The notes beneath the pieces were generated by a model. That model did not search any database and had not been told where the DNA came from. It saw nothing but the letters and a program-made list of their open reading frames with translations. 64,000 bases of DNA from assembly GCF_000374345.1 (NCBI RefSeq), contig NZ_KB893986.1, forward strand, positions 1 through 64,000. Reading direction: 5' to 3'. The position numbers were made by a program, and so were the translations under genes. Source of the stretch: Heyndrickxia acidiproducens DSM 23148. GTDB lineage: Bacteria > Bacillota > Bacilli > Bacillales > Bacillaceae_C. This document shows, piece by piece, positions 51,633 to 59,342 of the stretch (position 1 is the stretch's first letter; each line of letters starts with the position of its first letter).

Positions 51633-52138
51633 TCCCATTACCTCGATATTTTTGAATTGTTAAAAATGATTACCCGGTCATCTGATGTGTAAAAATCAGA
51701 GCAGTATCTTTCAAAATAGAATGCTGCATACTCAGATGCAGTCTATGACACTTCTTATTATACGGCAATACATTACAGATGAAAAAGAACAGTTATGTGA
51801 AGATATGAACGTGAGCGCGCCTCCCGGATCATGAATACGTTTAACAAGAAACGTATTCAAATTATCCTCGCGATTACGGCAAATATCGGTCCCATCTGTT
51901 CTGGAAGCCGGAATCTTGAACAGTTGCTTATCCGAAGACAAGGATCGCAAGGCGAACGATGGCCTTTCCCCCGCCAATTTGAGTTTCATAAACGGGATGA
52001 AAGCCATTCTGACTGCATAAATTGTTTAACACGGGTTTCATAAAGCAGAAGAAAAGCGGATACTTTCATTGCTGAAAGATCCGCTTTTTCCCATTACATA
52101 GAGGGAGCAGGGGTGAAATTTTCCTTAAGTGAATCAAA
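51633..52138. other. Intergenic region with orphan sequence
   Basis: About 500 bp with no supported gene. It has a perfect 10-bp hairpin GAATACGTTT (51833-51842) / AAACGTATTC (51849-51858). Open frames exist on both strands of 51780-52040 but neither has a ribosome-binding site. A bidirectional terminator closes it (52051-52090). It may be a decayed gene or mobile-element scar. Confidence 0.35.
52051..52090. terminator. Terminator after the sco gene
   Basis: AAAAGCGGATaCTTTC pairs with GAAAGATCCGCTTTTT around a short loop. Confidence 0.85.
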
Positions 52139-52702
52139 CTATCTTAATCTCCCAATATCCTTTAAAATCGCTTCCGCATCAAAATCTTCATTGCCGTCGT
52201 AATCTTTGACGAGCTCGCCGTTTTTGTTAAGAAGGTAAAATTTTGTGCCGTGTACAACCTGGTCGTTTCCATCTGATTTTGCCACAGGGTTTTTAAAATT
52301 TTTCAACGCAAATTTTTCAATGGATTGCTGCGAATAGCCGGTAAGAAAATGCCACATTGAAAAATCACTATGAAAATGCCGGGCATATGACTTCAGTTTT
52401 TCAGGGGTGTCCACAGTTGGATCAACGCTGAAAGAGACCAGTTCCACATCTTTAAAGCCTTTTTTCCGGATGGCTTCCTGCAGCTCGCTCATATGCAGGG
52501 TCATTGGCGGGCAAACCGTTGTACAGCTGGTAAAAATAAAATCAGCCACCCACACTTTTCCCTTTAGATCTTTAAGGCCGAAGCTTTTCCCGTCCTGATT
52601 GGTATACTGGAAATCTGCTACCGGCTCCCCTTTTGGTGCGCAGGCGCCGCATACGAAAAGCAAGATCAAAATCACAGAAAAAATCAGCAGGCAGCGTTTC
52701 AA
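52139..52702 (-). CDS. Sco1/SenC copper-chaperone lipoprotein
   Basis: A 187-residue membrane-anchored thioredoxin-fold protein that helps assemble the CuA centre of cytochrome c oxidase. Copper ligands are Cys60 and Cys64 (TSCTTVCPP) and His151 (VVHGTKFYL). The lipobox CGAC places the lipidated Cys at 21. It starts at TTG 52702 with AAGGGGG upstream. B. subtilis carries the orthologue (YpmQ/BsSco) elsewhere in the chromosome. It is divergent from another small lipoprotein gene. Confidence 0.92.
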   Translation of the reverse strand: MKRCLLIFSVILILLFVCGACAPKGEPVADFQYTNQDGKSFGLKDLKGKVWVADFIFTSCTTVCPPMTLHMSELQEAIRKKGFKDVELVSFSVDPTVDTPEKLKSYARHFHSDFSMWHFLTGYSQQSIEKFALKNFKNPVAKSDGNDQVVHGTKFYLLNKNGELVKDYDGNEDFDAEAILKDIGRLR

Positions 52703-52804
52703 TTCATTTCCCCCTTGAAAATAGTTCTTTACGAATGTAAGCGCTGTTGTTTATGATCATTATAACATGTTTTTCATTTTAGCACGGAAAAAGGAGTGGG
52801 AATC

Positions 52805-53209
52805 TTGAGAAAGATACAGGTCTGGGCGATTATTTTCTTATGCACAGCCGTCCTTGCCGCTTGTGGAATCAACAGGGAAGATAAATCAGGGGTAAAAGCC
52901 GCGAAAATGGTTCATGTGCAACTGGATGTGCCCAATAAGGCAAATGCAGGCAGCAGCATTAATTTAAAAGCATCGGTTACGCAAGGAAATCAAACAGTAA
53001 AAGATGCGGATGAAGTGATGTTTGAGATTTGGAAAGAAGGCGGGAAGAAAAATAGCAGCATGATCGATGCACGAAACCAGCACAATGGCACCTATACAGC
53101 ACAGGTGAAACTGCAAGACCCGGGCAAATACGAAGTGCAGGTGCACGTTACAGCAAGGGATATGCATGTCATGCCAAAGAAAAAAATAATTGTAGAACAG
53201 GCCAAATAA
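52805..53209 (+). CDS. FixH/YtkA-like lipoprotein
   Basis: A 134-residue secreted lipoprotein with lipobox LAAC (Cys20) and a single Ig-like YtkA domain (VQLDVPNKANAGSSINLKASV, GTYTAQVKLQDPGKYEVQVHV as core strands). The C-terminus carries His and Met residues (TARDMHVMPKKK). Such domains accompany copper or cytochrome-oxidase proteins, and the divergent neighbour is Sco, so a link to copper delivery is plausible inference. TTG 52805 is 8 nt after AAGGAG; GTG 52796 overlaps it. Confidence 0.82.
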   Translation: MRKIQVWAIIFLCTAVLAACGINREDKSGVKAAKMVHVQLDVPNKANAGSSINLKASVTQGNQTVKDADEVMFEIWKEGGKKNSSMIDARNQHNGTYTAQVKLQDPGKYEVQVHVTARDMHVMPKKKIIVEQAK

Positions 53210-53257
53210 GTGAAAATGGAGACCAGAAGTACGCTGGTGGATAGGAGCCGCAGCTGG

Positions 53258-53344
53258 ATCGGGCAACCCGCCTCCCGCCACCTATTTTCTTCGCACCTTA
53301 AATCTTGGGATGGGAGCTCTTACTGCCCGTAATGTTGGGATAAA
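53258..53344 (+). repeat. Intergenic RNA-like repeat, copy C (partial)
   Basis: Shares with copies A and B the second hairpin only: CTCCCGCC...TATTTTCTTCGCACCTTAAATCTT...GGGAG, ACTGCCCGT (53322-53330) and the end GTTGGGATAAA. The 5' arm is decayed (TCGGGCAAC at 53259-53267), and the CCATC hairpin is not recognisable. Confidence 0.6.
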
Positions 53345-53420
53345 CAAAAAAGGCAGGGTGACCGGTTATGTTGTAGACCATGAATTTGTTTACAACATCC
53401 GGCTTACCCCTGCTCTTTTT
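53345..53420 (-). terminator. Long hairpin terminator after yhfH
   Basis: Stems GCAGGG/CCCTGC (53353-53358, 53408-53413), CCGG/CCGG, and ATGTTGTA/TACAACAT (53368-53375, 53391-53398) stack into one long hairpin. On the minus strand it begins about 10 nt after the yhfH stop and ends in T6. Confidence 0.8.
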
Positions 53421-53423
53421 TTA

Positions 53424-53567
53424 TCAACCTTCGTCATGGCTTTTTACATGCAGGCATTTGCAGCATGTATTGCTGTAGCAATCAAACTGTTCTTCAATTT
53501 TCTCACCGCATTCAACACAATATTTGTCAGGAAGATTTCTGAAAAAATCAAGTATACTTTGAACCAT
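53424..53567 (-). CDS. yhfH: YhfH-family small zinc-finger-like protein
   Basis: A 47-residue protein with an amphipathic start (MVQSILDFFRNLPDKY) and six cysteines: CVEC, then FDCYSN and TCCKC. Two CxxC pairs about 15 residues apart suggest a zinc ribbon. This pattern and the LP-x-K-x-C start match the YhfH family of Bacillus, located near lplJ in B. subtilis as here. AAAGGAG lies 9 nt before the ATG at 53567. The open frame on the opposite strand is a shadow. Function is unknown. Confidence 0.82.
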   Translation of the reverse strand: MVQSILDFFRNLPDKYCVECGEKIEEQFDCYSNTCCKCLHVKSHDEG

Positions 53568-53855
53568 GTAAAACAGCTCCTTTTTTGTTATATAACTATT
53601 GTTTATGTAACATATTGTATTATAACAGTTTTTAAAAGTCAATGGCGAAATTGTGAATTTTATAAAAAGTTAATAAAACTGTCGCTGATACTTGGTACAA
53701 AATTGCCCGCATGATCTGGTTGACTTATAATTTAATTGGAAGGAATTTTCCCAGGTGGTTGTTTTTTCTCCGGACTGTCTGTACGTTTCATACATAAAGG
53801 GAAATCCATCGCGGCTAAATTCTGCTTTTCAAAACGATTAACAGGAGGTTTTTCC

Positions 53856-54842
53856 ATGCTATTCATCGATAATCAGGGCATTACGGATCCGCGTATCAAT
53901 TTGGCAATTGAAGAATATGCGCTGAAAAATTTAGATATCAATGAAACCTACTTGCTATTTTATATTAATCAGCCATCCATCATTATCGGGCGCAATCAAA
54001 ATACAATTGAAGAAATCAATACAGACTATGTCGAAAAGAACGGTATCATCGTCGTCAGGCGGCTGTCAGGCGGCGGCGCTGTGTACCATGACCTTGGGAA
54101 TATTAATTTCAGCTTTATTACAAAAGATGACGGAAACAGTTTCAGCAATTACCGCAAATTTACGGATCCTGTTGTGCAGGCATTGAGAAAACACGGTGTC
54201 CGCGCGGAATTGAGCGGACGCAACGATATTCAGGTCGGCAACCAGAAGATCTCAGGAAATGCCCAGTTTTCCACGAATGGGCGCATGTTCAGCCACGGCA
54301 CACTGATGCTGAATTCGGAACTTGACAAAGTCGTGCAGGCCTTAAAAGTGAAAAAAGAAAAAATAGAATCAAAGGGGATTAAATCGGTACGCAGCCGGGT
54401 TGCAAACATTTCCGAATTCCTGGACAAGCCGCTTTCCATGCCTGAGTTCAGACAGCTGCTGCTGGAGAGCATCTTCGGCGGAAATGAAATACCGGAGTAT
54501 AAGCTGACGGAAAAAGATTGGGAAAAAATTTATCAGCTTTCAAAAGAACGCTATCAAACATGGGAATGGAATTACGGCAAATCGCCGAAATTCAATTTGC
54601 AGCACTCGCAGCGCTTTCCGGTCGGATCCATTGATGTCCGCCTCGATGTCAACAAAGGGATCATCGAAAACTGCAAAATTTACGGGGATTTTTTTGGGGT
54701 CGGGGATGTGGCCGATATGGAGAAGCGCCTGACCGGCTGCCGTTATGAACACACGGCCATTGAAAAAGCGCTTAAAGAGATTGACGTGAAGCATTATTTT
54801 GGGAATATTAAAAAAGACGAATTTATCAGCTTAGTCTATTAA
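53856..54842 (+). CDS. lplJ: Lipoate-protein ligase LplJ
   Basis: A 328-residue enzyme that adenylates free lipoate and transfers it to lipoyl domains (GcvH, E2 subunits). The biotin/lipoate-ligase catalytic domain has the motifs PSIIIGRNQNTIEE, VVRRLSGGGAVYHDLGN and ISGNAQFSTNGRMFSHGTLM, with the lysine of QKISGNA as adenylate ligand. A C-terminal accessory domain follows (GSIDVRLDVNKGIIENCKI). ATG 53856 has ACAGGAGG upstream. It is followed by a hairpin and then lcfB, in B. subtilis-like order. Confidence 0.95.
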   Translation: MLFIDNQGITDPRINLAIEEYALKNLDINETYLLFYINQPSIIIGRNQNTIEEINTDYVEKNGIIVVRRLSGGGAVYHDLGNINFSFITKDDGNSFSNYRKFTDPVVQALRKHGVRAELSGRNDIQVGNQKISGNAQFSTNGRMFSHGTLMLNSELDKVVQALKVKKEKIESKGIKSVRSRVANISEFLDKPLSMPEFRQLLLESIFGGNEIPEYKLTEKDWEKIYQLSKERYQTWEWNYGKSPKFNLQHSQRFPVGSIDVRLDVNKGIIENCKIYGDFFGVGDVADMEKRLTGCRYEHTAIEKALKEIDVKHYFGNIKKDEFISLVY

Positions 54843-54856
54843 GAGCGGGATCCATT

Positions 54857-54895
54857 CTTTGCCGCCAGGATGCTAAAAGCAAACCGGCGGCAAAG
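54857..54895 (+). terminator. Hairpin after lplJ
   Basis: CTTTGCCGCC (54857-54866) pairs with GGCGGCAAAG (54886-54895). No T-run, so termination may be weak. Confidence 0.6.
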
Positions 54896-54901
54896 AAGTG
54901 A

Positions 54902-54961
54902 TTGAAATATAGGAATCATTTATATATAATGAACTTGGGAGAATGAATGACTATTCACTCA
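54902..54961 (+). promoter_or_regulatory. lcfB promoter and FadR operator
   Basis: TTGAAA (54902-54907), 17 nt, TATAAT (54925-54930). TGAATGACTATTCACTCA (54944-54961) matches the Bacillus FadR consensus TGAATGAnTAnTCATTCA at all but one position, and overlaps the early transcribed region. lcfB (yhfL) is a known FadR target in B. subtilis. Confidence 0.82.
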
Positions 54962-54977
54962 GGAAGGGGAGGGAGAA

Positions 54978-56528
54978 ATGAATTTACCGTCAAGTTTAAG
55001 TAGTACGGCGAGTAAAAATGCGGATAAGGTCGCTTATTATTTTACGGACGAGCCGACTACATACGGGGAGCTGGACGGCGCGGTCGCAAAGTTTGCAAAC
55101 GGTTTAAAACAGCTGGGTCTGAAAAAAGGGGACCATATTGCGTTATTGCTTGGCAATTCACCCCATTTTGTGATTGCTTTGTACGGGGCGATGAGGATGG
55201 GGATTACGGTCATTCCGATTAACCCGATTTATACCCCGGCGGAAATCCGGTATATTTTGGATAACGGGGATGTAAAGGCGGTTATCGCGCTCGATTTGTT
55301 TGTTCCTTTTGTGGATGGGTTGGATGCACAGCTGCCAAAAGTGGCACACTATTTGATTTGCAGCACGAACCCGGCACATGTAAAATCTGATTTTTCACAC
55401 CCAAAAATGAAATCGTTTGCAGAAATATTGGAAACGGGTGTGCCGCAAGCGGAAGCGGTGCAGCTTGAAGATGACGATGTTGCAGTTATCCTATACACAT
55501 CGGGGACAACCGGAAAGCCAAAAGGTGCGATGCTCACCCATAAAAATCTGTATTCCAACGCAAGCGATATTGGAGGCTATTTAAAAATGAGCAGTTGTGA
55601 CCGTGTCATCACAGCTTTGCCCATGTTCCATGTATTCTGCCTGTCTGTCGCTGTCAATGCGCCGTTAATCAGCGGCGCCACAATGCTGATTGTGCCAAAA
55701 TTCAGCCCGCGGGAAGTATTCCGCATTGCAAAGAAATATGAGGCGACTGTTTTTGCGGGTGTTCCAACGATGTATAATTATTTGTACCAGTTTCCAGACG
55801 GTGACCCGAAAGATTTTGCGTCGCTGCGCCTGTGCATTTCGGGAGGATCATCGCTGCCGGTTGCACTTTTGAAAAACTTTGAGAAGAAATTCAATGTCCT
55901 TATTTCAGAGGGGTACGGTTTATCGGAAGCTTCACCGGTAACATGCTTTAATCCGCTTGACCGCCCGAGAAAGCCGGGCTCAATTGGGACTAATATTGTC
56001 CATGTTGAAAATAAAATTGTGAATGAACTCGGGCAGGAGGCGCCGGCCGGTGAAGTCGGTGAATTGATTGTGCGCGGGCCGAATGTGATGAAAGGCTACT
56101 ATAAGATGCCGGAGGAAACGGCAGCTGCGATCCGGAACGGCTGGCTATACACCGGCGATTTGGCAAAAATGGATGAAGACGGCTACTTTTACATTGTCGA
56201 CCGCAAAAAAGACATGGTGCTTGTCGGCGGATTCAATGTTTATCCGCGTGAAGTGGAAGAGGTTCTGTATAATCACCCGGATATTGCCGAAGCCGCCGCA
56301 CTCGGTATTCCGGACCCCGACCAGGGAGAGGCCGTAAAAGTATATGTGGTGGCGAAAAATAAAAACGTGACCGAACAGGATTTGTTCGAATACTGCAAGG
56401 AGCGGCTTGCCAAATACAAAGTGCCGAAAGAAATTGAATTTCTTGAGGAGCTGCCGAAAAATACAACAGGGAAAATTTTAAGGCGGCAATTGAAAGAACA
56501 GGTGCAAAAACAGCAATCCCGCAATTAA
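54978..56528 (+). CDS. lcfB: Long-chain fatty acid-CoA ligase LcfB
   Basis: A 516-residue acyl-CoA synthetase of the ANL superfamily that activates fatty acids with ATP and CoA for beta-oxidation. Core motifs are the P-loop-like [14 protein letters not shown] (about 174-187), [36 protein letters not shown] (in parts) and the A10 lysine motif [14 protein letters not shown] near the end. GGAGGGAGAA precedes the ATG. FadR control, relieved by long-chain acyl-CoA, follows from the operator directly upstream. Confidence 0.95.
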   Translation: MNLPSSLSSTASKNADKVAYYFTDEPTTYGELDGAVAKFANGLKQLGLKKGDHIALLLGNSPHFVIALYGAMRMGITVIPINPIYTPAEIRYILDNGDVKAVIALDLFVPFVDGLDAQLPKVAHYLICSTNPAHVKSDFSHPKMKSFAEILETGVPQAEAVQLEDDDVAVILYTSGTTGKPKGAMLTHKNLYSNASDIGGYLKMSSCDRVITALPMFHVFCLSVAVNAPLISGATMLIVPKFSPREVFRIAKKYEATVFAGVPTMYNYLYQFPDGDPKDFASLRLCISGGSSLPVALLKNFEKKFNVLISEGYGLSEASPVTCFNPLDRPRKPGSIGTNIVHVENKIVNELGQEAPAGEVGELIVRGPNVMKGYYKMPEETAAAIRNGWLYTGDLAKMDEDGYFYIVDRKKDMVLVGGFNVYPREVEEVLYNHPDIAEAAALGIPDPDQGEAVKVYVVAKNKNVTEQDLFEYCKERLAKYKVPKEIEFLEELPKNTTGKILRRQLKEQVQKQQSRN

Positions 56529-56859
56529 ATCGCTTTGTAACTTTGCCGGTGCCGGTTCATTTTACGGATAAGGATCCGGGACCGGCACGGCTTTTTTATT
56601 TCAGCAAAAAGGCAGAAACCTTGTATTTCATTGAGCACTTGCTTTTTAGAAAATCGAAATTCAAAACTCATTTGTTTCTTAAAAAACGCATGGCTCGCTT
56701 TGGCCGGCGCAAATGTGATTGCTGCCGTGCCCGGGCTTATTTTGACATTGAATCATTTGAAATCTCTTTATTTGGATACAATATTTATAAACGCCGGTTC
56801 TAAACGACCGCCATGAGCGCTACATATATAAGGAGGGGACAAGGAGGGAGTGCGTTAAA
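56529..56859. other. Intergenic region lcfB / yhfN
   Basis: Apart from the lcfB terminator at its left end, no gene is supported. Frames at 56543-56803 and 56631-56816 are open but have no ribosome-binding site; the second encodes one hydrophobic stretch (LALAGANVIAAVPGLIL) and could be a remnant. The yhfN promoter was not resolved. Confidence 0.35.
56544..56597 (+). terminator. Terminator after lcfB
   Basis: GCCGGTGCCGGT pairs with ACCGGCACGGC over a long loop, followed by T6. Confidence 0.85.
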
Positions 56860-58125
56860 TTGAAGACAAAATGGGCCCTGAACGCAATATTGGCTTATCT
56901 GCTGTTCGGTTTGATCATGTATGTCTATTTATTTCACTTTGCCAGCACAGCCATTCCCGAGCGTTTTAAAGGAACAAACGCGGATCCGGCCACTTTTATG
57001 ACAGGCCGGGAGCTGTATTTAAGCGAGGACTATTCAAAAATCCGCAATCTGCTGTTTTTCCTGTCCGCGCCTTATGAGTGGCTTTTTTATTTTTTAATCC
57101 TGATGCTCGGCGTATCCAAACTGTTTGAAAAATGGGCGCGGCAGACATCGCGTTTCCGGGTCGTGCAAACGGCTGTCTATTTATTTTGGTTTTCACTCGT
57201 GTCATTTTTATGTACCTTTCCATTGAGTTATATTTCCTACCGGTTCTCGAAATCCTATCATATTTCCACCCAGACCTTTACGGCGTGGATGAAAGATGAA
57301 GTCACCGAATTTTGGGTCAACTTCTTAATCATGTACGTGGTAATTACTGTCCTTTATGCCTTGATGAAAAAATACAAGCAAAGATGGTGGCTGCCAGCCT
57401 GGCTCTGTTCGATTCCATTTACAATTTTTATGATGTTTATCCAGCCGGTCGTCATTGATCCGCTGTATAATGATTTCTACCCTTTAAAAGATAAAGCGCT
57501 TGAGGCCAAAATCCTTGCGCTCGCCGACAAAGCCCATATTCCGGCAGACCATGTGTACGAAGTAAATATGTCGGAAAAAACCAATGCTTTAAATGCCTAT
57601 GTGACCGGAGTTGGATCCAATTCCCGGATTGTGCTCTGGGACACAACCCTTAACCGGCTCAGCGACAGGGAAATTTTATTTGTCATGGCGCATGAAATGG
57701 GGCACTATGTTGAAAAGCATCTTTATTTCGGGATTGCCGGCTATATTCTGATCATGCTGGCAGGTTTGTGGCTTGTTGCTAAAATCATGGCCCGCATCAT
57801 CAACAAGAACGGGAAAAACTGGGGAGTCGATGAAGTAGCCAATTTAAGCTCGCTGCCGCTTTTCCTATTGATTTCTTCTGTTTTGCTGTTTGCTTCGAGC
57901 CCGCTGACGAATTGGGCTTCCCGCTATGAAGAGATGCGCGCGGACAAGTACGCGATCCGCACAACCCATGATCAAGAAGCGGGGATTAAGACGTTCCTGA
58001 TATTAACCAAGGCAGGGCTGAGCGAGGTTAATCCGCCGCTTCTGGTCAAACTTTTCCGCTACGATCATCCAACCATGCTGGAAAGAATCCGCATGCTGGA
58101 TAGTGAAAAAGGAAAAAATAAATAA
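56860..58125 (+). CDS. yhfN: M48-family (Ste24-like) membrane zinc protease YhfN
   Basis: A 421-residue multi-helix membrane metalloprotease. The zinc motif HEMGH is at 278-282 (VMAHEMGHYVEKH) and the third ligand Glu is in SRYEEMRADKYA (about 358). At least six membrane helices surround the active site, as in Ste24/CAAX prenyl protease 1. It begins at TTG 56860, with AAGGAGGGAG upstream. In bacteria these proteases probably act in membrane protein quality control. Neighbour order follows B. subtilis yhfL-yhfN. Confidence 0.93.
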   Translation: MKTKWALNAILAYLLFGLIMYVYLFHFASTAIPERFKGTNADPATFMTGRELYLSEDYSKIRNLLFFLSAPYEWLFYFLILMLGVSKLFEKWARQTSRFRVVQTAVYLFWFSLVSFLCTFPLSYISYRFSKSYHISTQTFTAWMKDEVTEFWVNFLIMYVVITVLYALMKKYKQRWWLPAWLCSIPFTIFMMFIQPVVIDPLYNDFYPLKDKALEAKILALADKAHIPADHVYEVNMSEKTNALNAYVTGVGSNSRIVLWDTTLNRLSDREILFVMAHEMGHYVEKHLYFGIAGYILIMLAGLWLVAKIMARIINKNGKNWGVDEVANLSSLPLFLLISSVLLFASSPLTNWASRYEEMRADKYAIRTTHDQEAGIKTFLILTKAGLSEVNPPLLVKLFRYDHPTMLERIRMLDSEKGKNK

Positions 58126-58142
58126 TAATCAATGTTCCCGGA

Positions 58143-58168
58143 AACGGCGGTATTCCCGCCGTTTTTTC
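58143..58168 (+). terminator. Terminator after yhfN
   Basis: ACGGCGG (58144-58150) pairs with CCGCCGT (58156-58162), then T6. Confidence 0.9.
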
Positions 58169-58187
58169 GTGTACAGGCAAAAAGAAA

Positions 58188-58230
58188 AGGCTGGCGCAAA
58201 TCAGCCGGGACAGCCGGTTTGCGCCAACCT
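58188..58230 (-). terminator. Terminator after yhzC
   Basis: GGCTGGCGCAAA pairs with TTTGCGCCAACC over a GC-rich loop; on the minus strand TTTTCTTTTT follows. Confidence 0.85.
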
Positions 58231-58234
58231 CGTA

Positions 58235-58468
58235 TTATCCGAATTTTAAATTGATCTGTTTTAATTCATTTGTGAGTTTCATGAACTGTTCTTTGTCATG
58301 AAGGTCAAGGGCCAGGTCGATCTGTTTCAGAAGTTCTTCTCTTTCTTTGTTGAGCAGGATCTCATTCAGCACCATGTCTGTAAAAATGTGATCCACAAAT
58401 TTCTCCATCTGCACTTGGTTCATCGCATGTTCCTTCGTCAAATCAGAGTAAGATTTTTTGTTTTCCAA
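58235..58468 (-). CDS. yhzC: IDEAL-domain protein YhzC
   Basis: A 77-residue helical protein with a C-terminal IDEAL domain: REELLKQIDLALDLHDKEQFMKLTNELKQI is the domain body. The position beside and divergent from comK is conserved in B. subtilis (yhzC-comK). IDEAL domains are found in proteins such as YpiB and are thought to mediate protein interactions; a role for YhzC is not established. The minus-strand start (58468) has AAAGGTGATC upstream. Confidence 0.88.
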   Translation of the reverse strand: MENKKSYSDLTKEHAMNQVQMEKFVDHIFTDMVLNEILLNKEREELLKQIDLALDLHDKEQFMKLTNELKQINLKFG

Positions 58469-58528
58469 GTTAGATCACCTTTTTCGCTTTTTTTCATTAT
58501 ACAGATATTCGAATTAAAAATCAATATA

Positions 58529-58619
58529 AAAATAAAATTTTTCTGAAACAATGAATAAATGTAAAAAAATAGATATTTTTTGAAAAAATACTAGAAATTG
58601 AGGAAAATTGTCCTATAAT
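58529..58619 (+). promoter_or_regulatory. comK upstream region with ComK-box-like sequences
   Basis: AAAA-TAAAA-TTTT (58529-58541) is a perfect AAAAN5TTTT ComK box. A second, imperfect one (AAAA-TAGAT-ATTT) lies at 58566-58578. A TATAAT -10 is at 58614-58619 without a good -35, which suits an activated promoter. The gap between the boxes (24 nt) is not one of the known 8, 18 or 31-nt spacings. Confidence 0.5.
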
Positions 58620-58655
58620 GGAAGTAAATATAATTTACTAACTAGGGGGAAAAGT

Positions 58656-59207
58656 ATGACAAGGGAATTTGACACTGACTATGAAATTTCGCCGTATACA
58701 ATGGCCATTGTCCCGTACCATAATGGATCGGAATCCGGTTCAAAGGTGTTTGAAATCAATTGTGAGCTGCTTTTGAAAGAAAATCCGCTGGAAATTGTAA
58801 AATACAGCTGTGCTTATTTTGGATCCAGTTATGAGGGAAGAAGAAAAGGTACAGAAAACCTGATAGAAGTCAGGCTAAAACCACCGCTCCTTATAGATCC
58901 CCACACAAATATTATTATTCTTCCTACTGCATCGCCAAATCATCCAAAATGTATCTGGCTGGTTCCGCAGCATATCAAAAGCCACCGCCAATACGAGGGC
59001 AGGACGACAGAAATTATTTTATCCAACCAGAAAAAATTGATTATCCCGATCAGCCACGGGTCCTTTCTCAACCAGCTGCATAAAGCCGCAACATTGCAAA
59101 TGGTGTATGAGCGCAACAGGCGGCGCGCAGAGGAGAAGTATTTAATGCGGCAGAAAATGCTGAAGCAGTATCACGCTTATGAAGATCACGAGCCATACCA
59201 ATTTTGA
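58656..59207 (+). CDS. comK: Competence master regulator ComK
   Basis: A 183-residue transcription activator of late competence genes that binds AT-boxes as a tetramer. Conserved ComK stretches are visible: YEISPYTMAIVPYHNGS at the N-terminus, YFGSSYEGRRKGTENLI, LPTASPNHPKCIWLVPQHI, and IPISHGSFLNQLHKAATL near residue 140. The C-terminal tail is basic then acidic. ATG 58656 follows CTAGGGGG; the frame reaching 58608 upstream is not conserved. The presence of an intact comK suggests the organism may be, at least in principle, transformable. Confidence 0.94.
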   Translation: MTREFDTDYEISPYTMAIVPYHNGSESGSKVFEINCELLLKENPLEIVKYSCAYFGSSYEGRRKGTENLIEVRLKPPLLIDPHTNIIILPTASPNHPKCIWLVPQHIKSHRQYEGRTTEIILSNQKKLIIPISHGSFLNQLHKAATLQMVYERNRRRAEEKYLMRQKMLKQYHAYEDHEPYQF

Positions 59208-59212
59208 AGAGG

Positions 59213-59245
59213 AAAGCCGGAAGCCTTTCGCTTCCGGCTTTTTGG
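59213..59245 (+). terminator. Terminator after comK
   Basis: AGCCGGAAGC (59215-59224) pairs perfectly with GCTTCCGGCT (59230-59239), then T5. Confidence 0.92.
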
Positions 59246-59342
59246 ACACAGGGGATATTGTTTTTTTTGGAAAACAGGAAATGGGCAACACAATGTCGAA
59301 AACGATAGGCAAACAGACTTAAAAAAGAAGGGCAGATATTTG

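Noticed and set aside
53310..53714. Plus-strand open frame of 134 codons
   Set aside because: It covers repeat copy C, a hairpin terminator and the antisense of yhfH, and has no ribosome-binding site. The minus-strand yhfH frame has a strong one.
56543..56816. Two overlapping small frames after lcfB
   Set aside because: The first begins inside the lcfB terminator and neither has a ribosome-binding site. At most a gene remnant.
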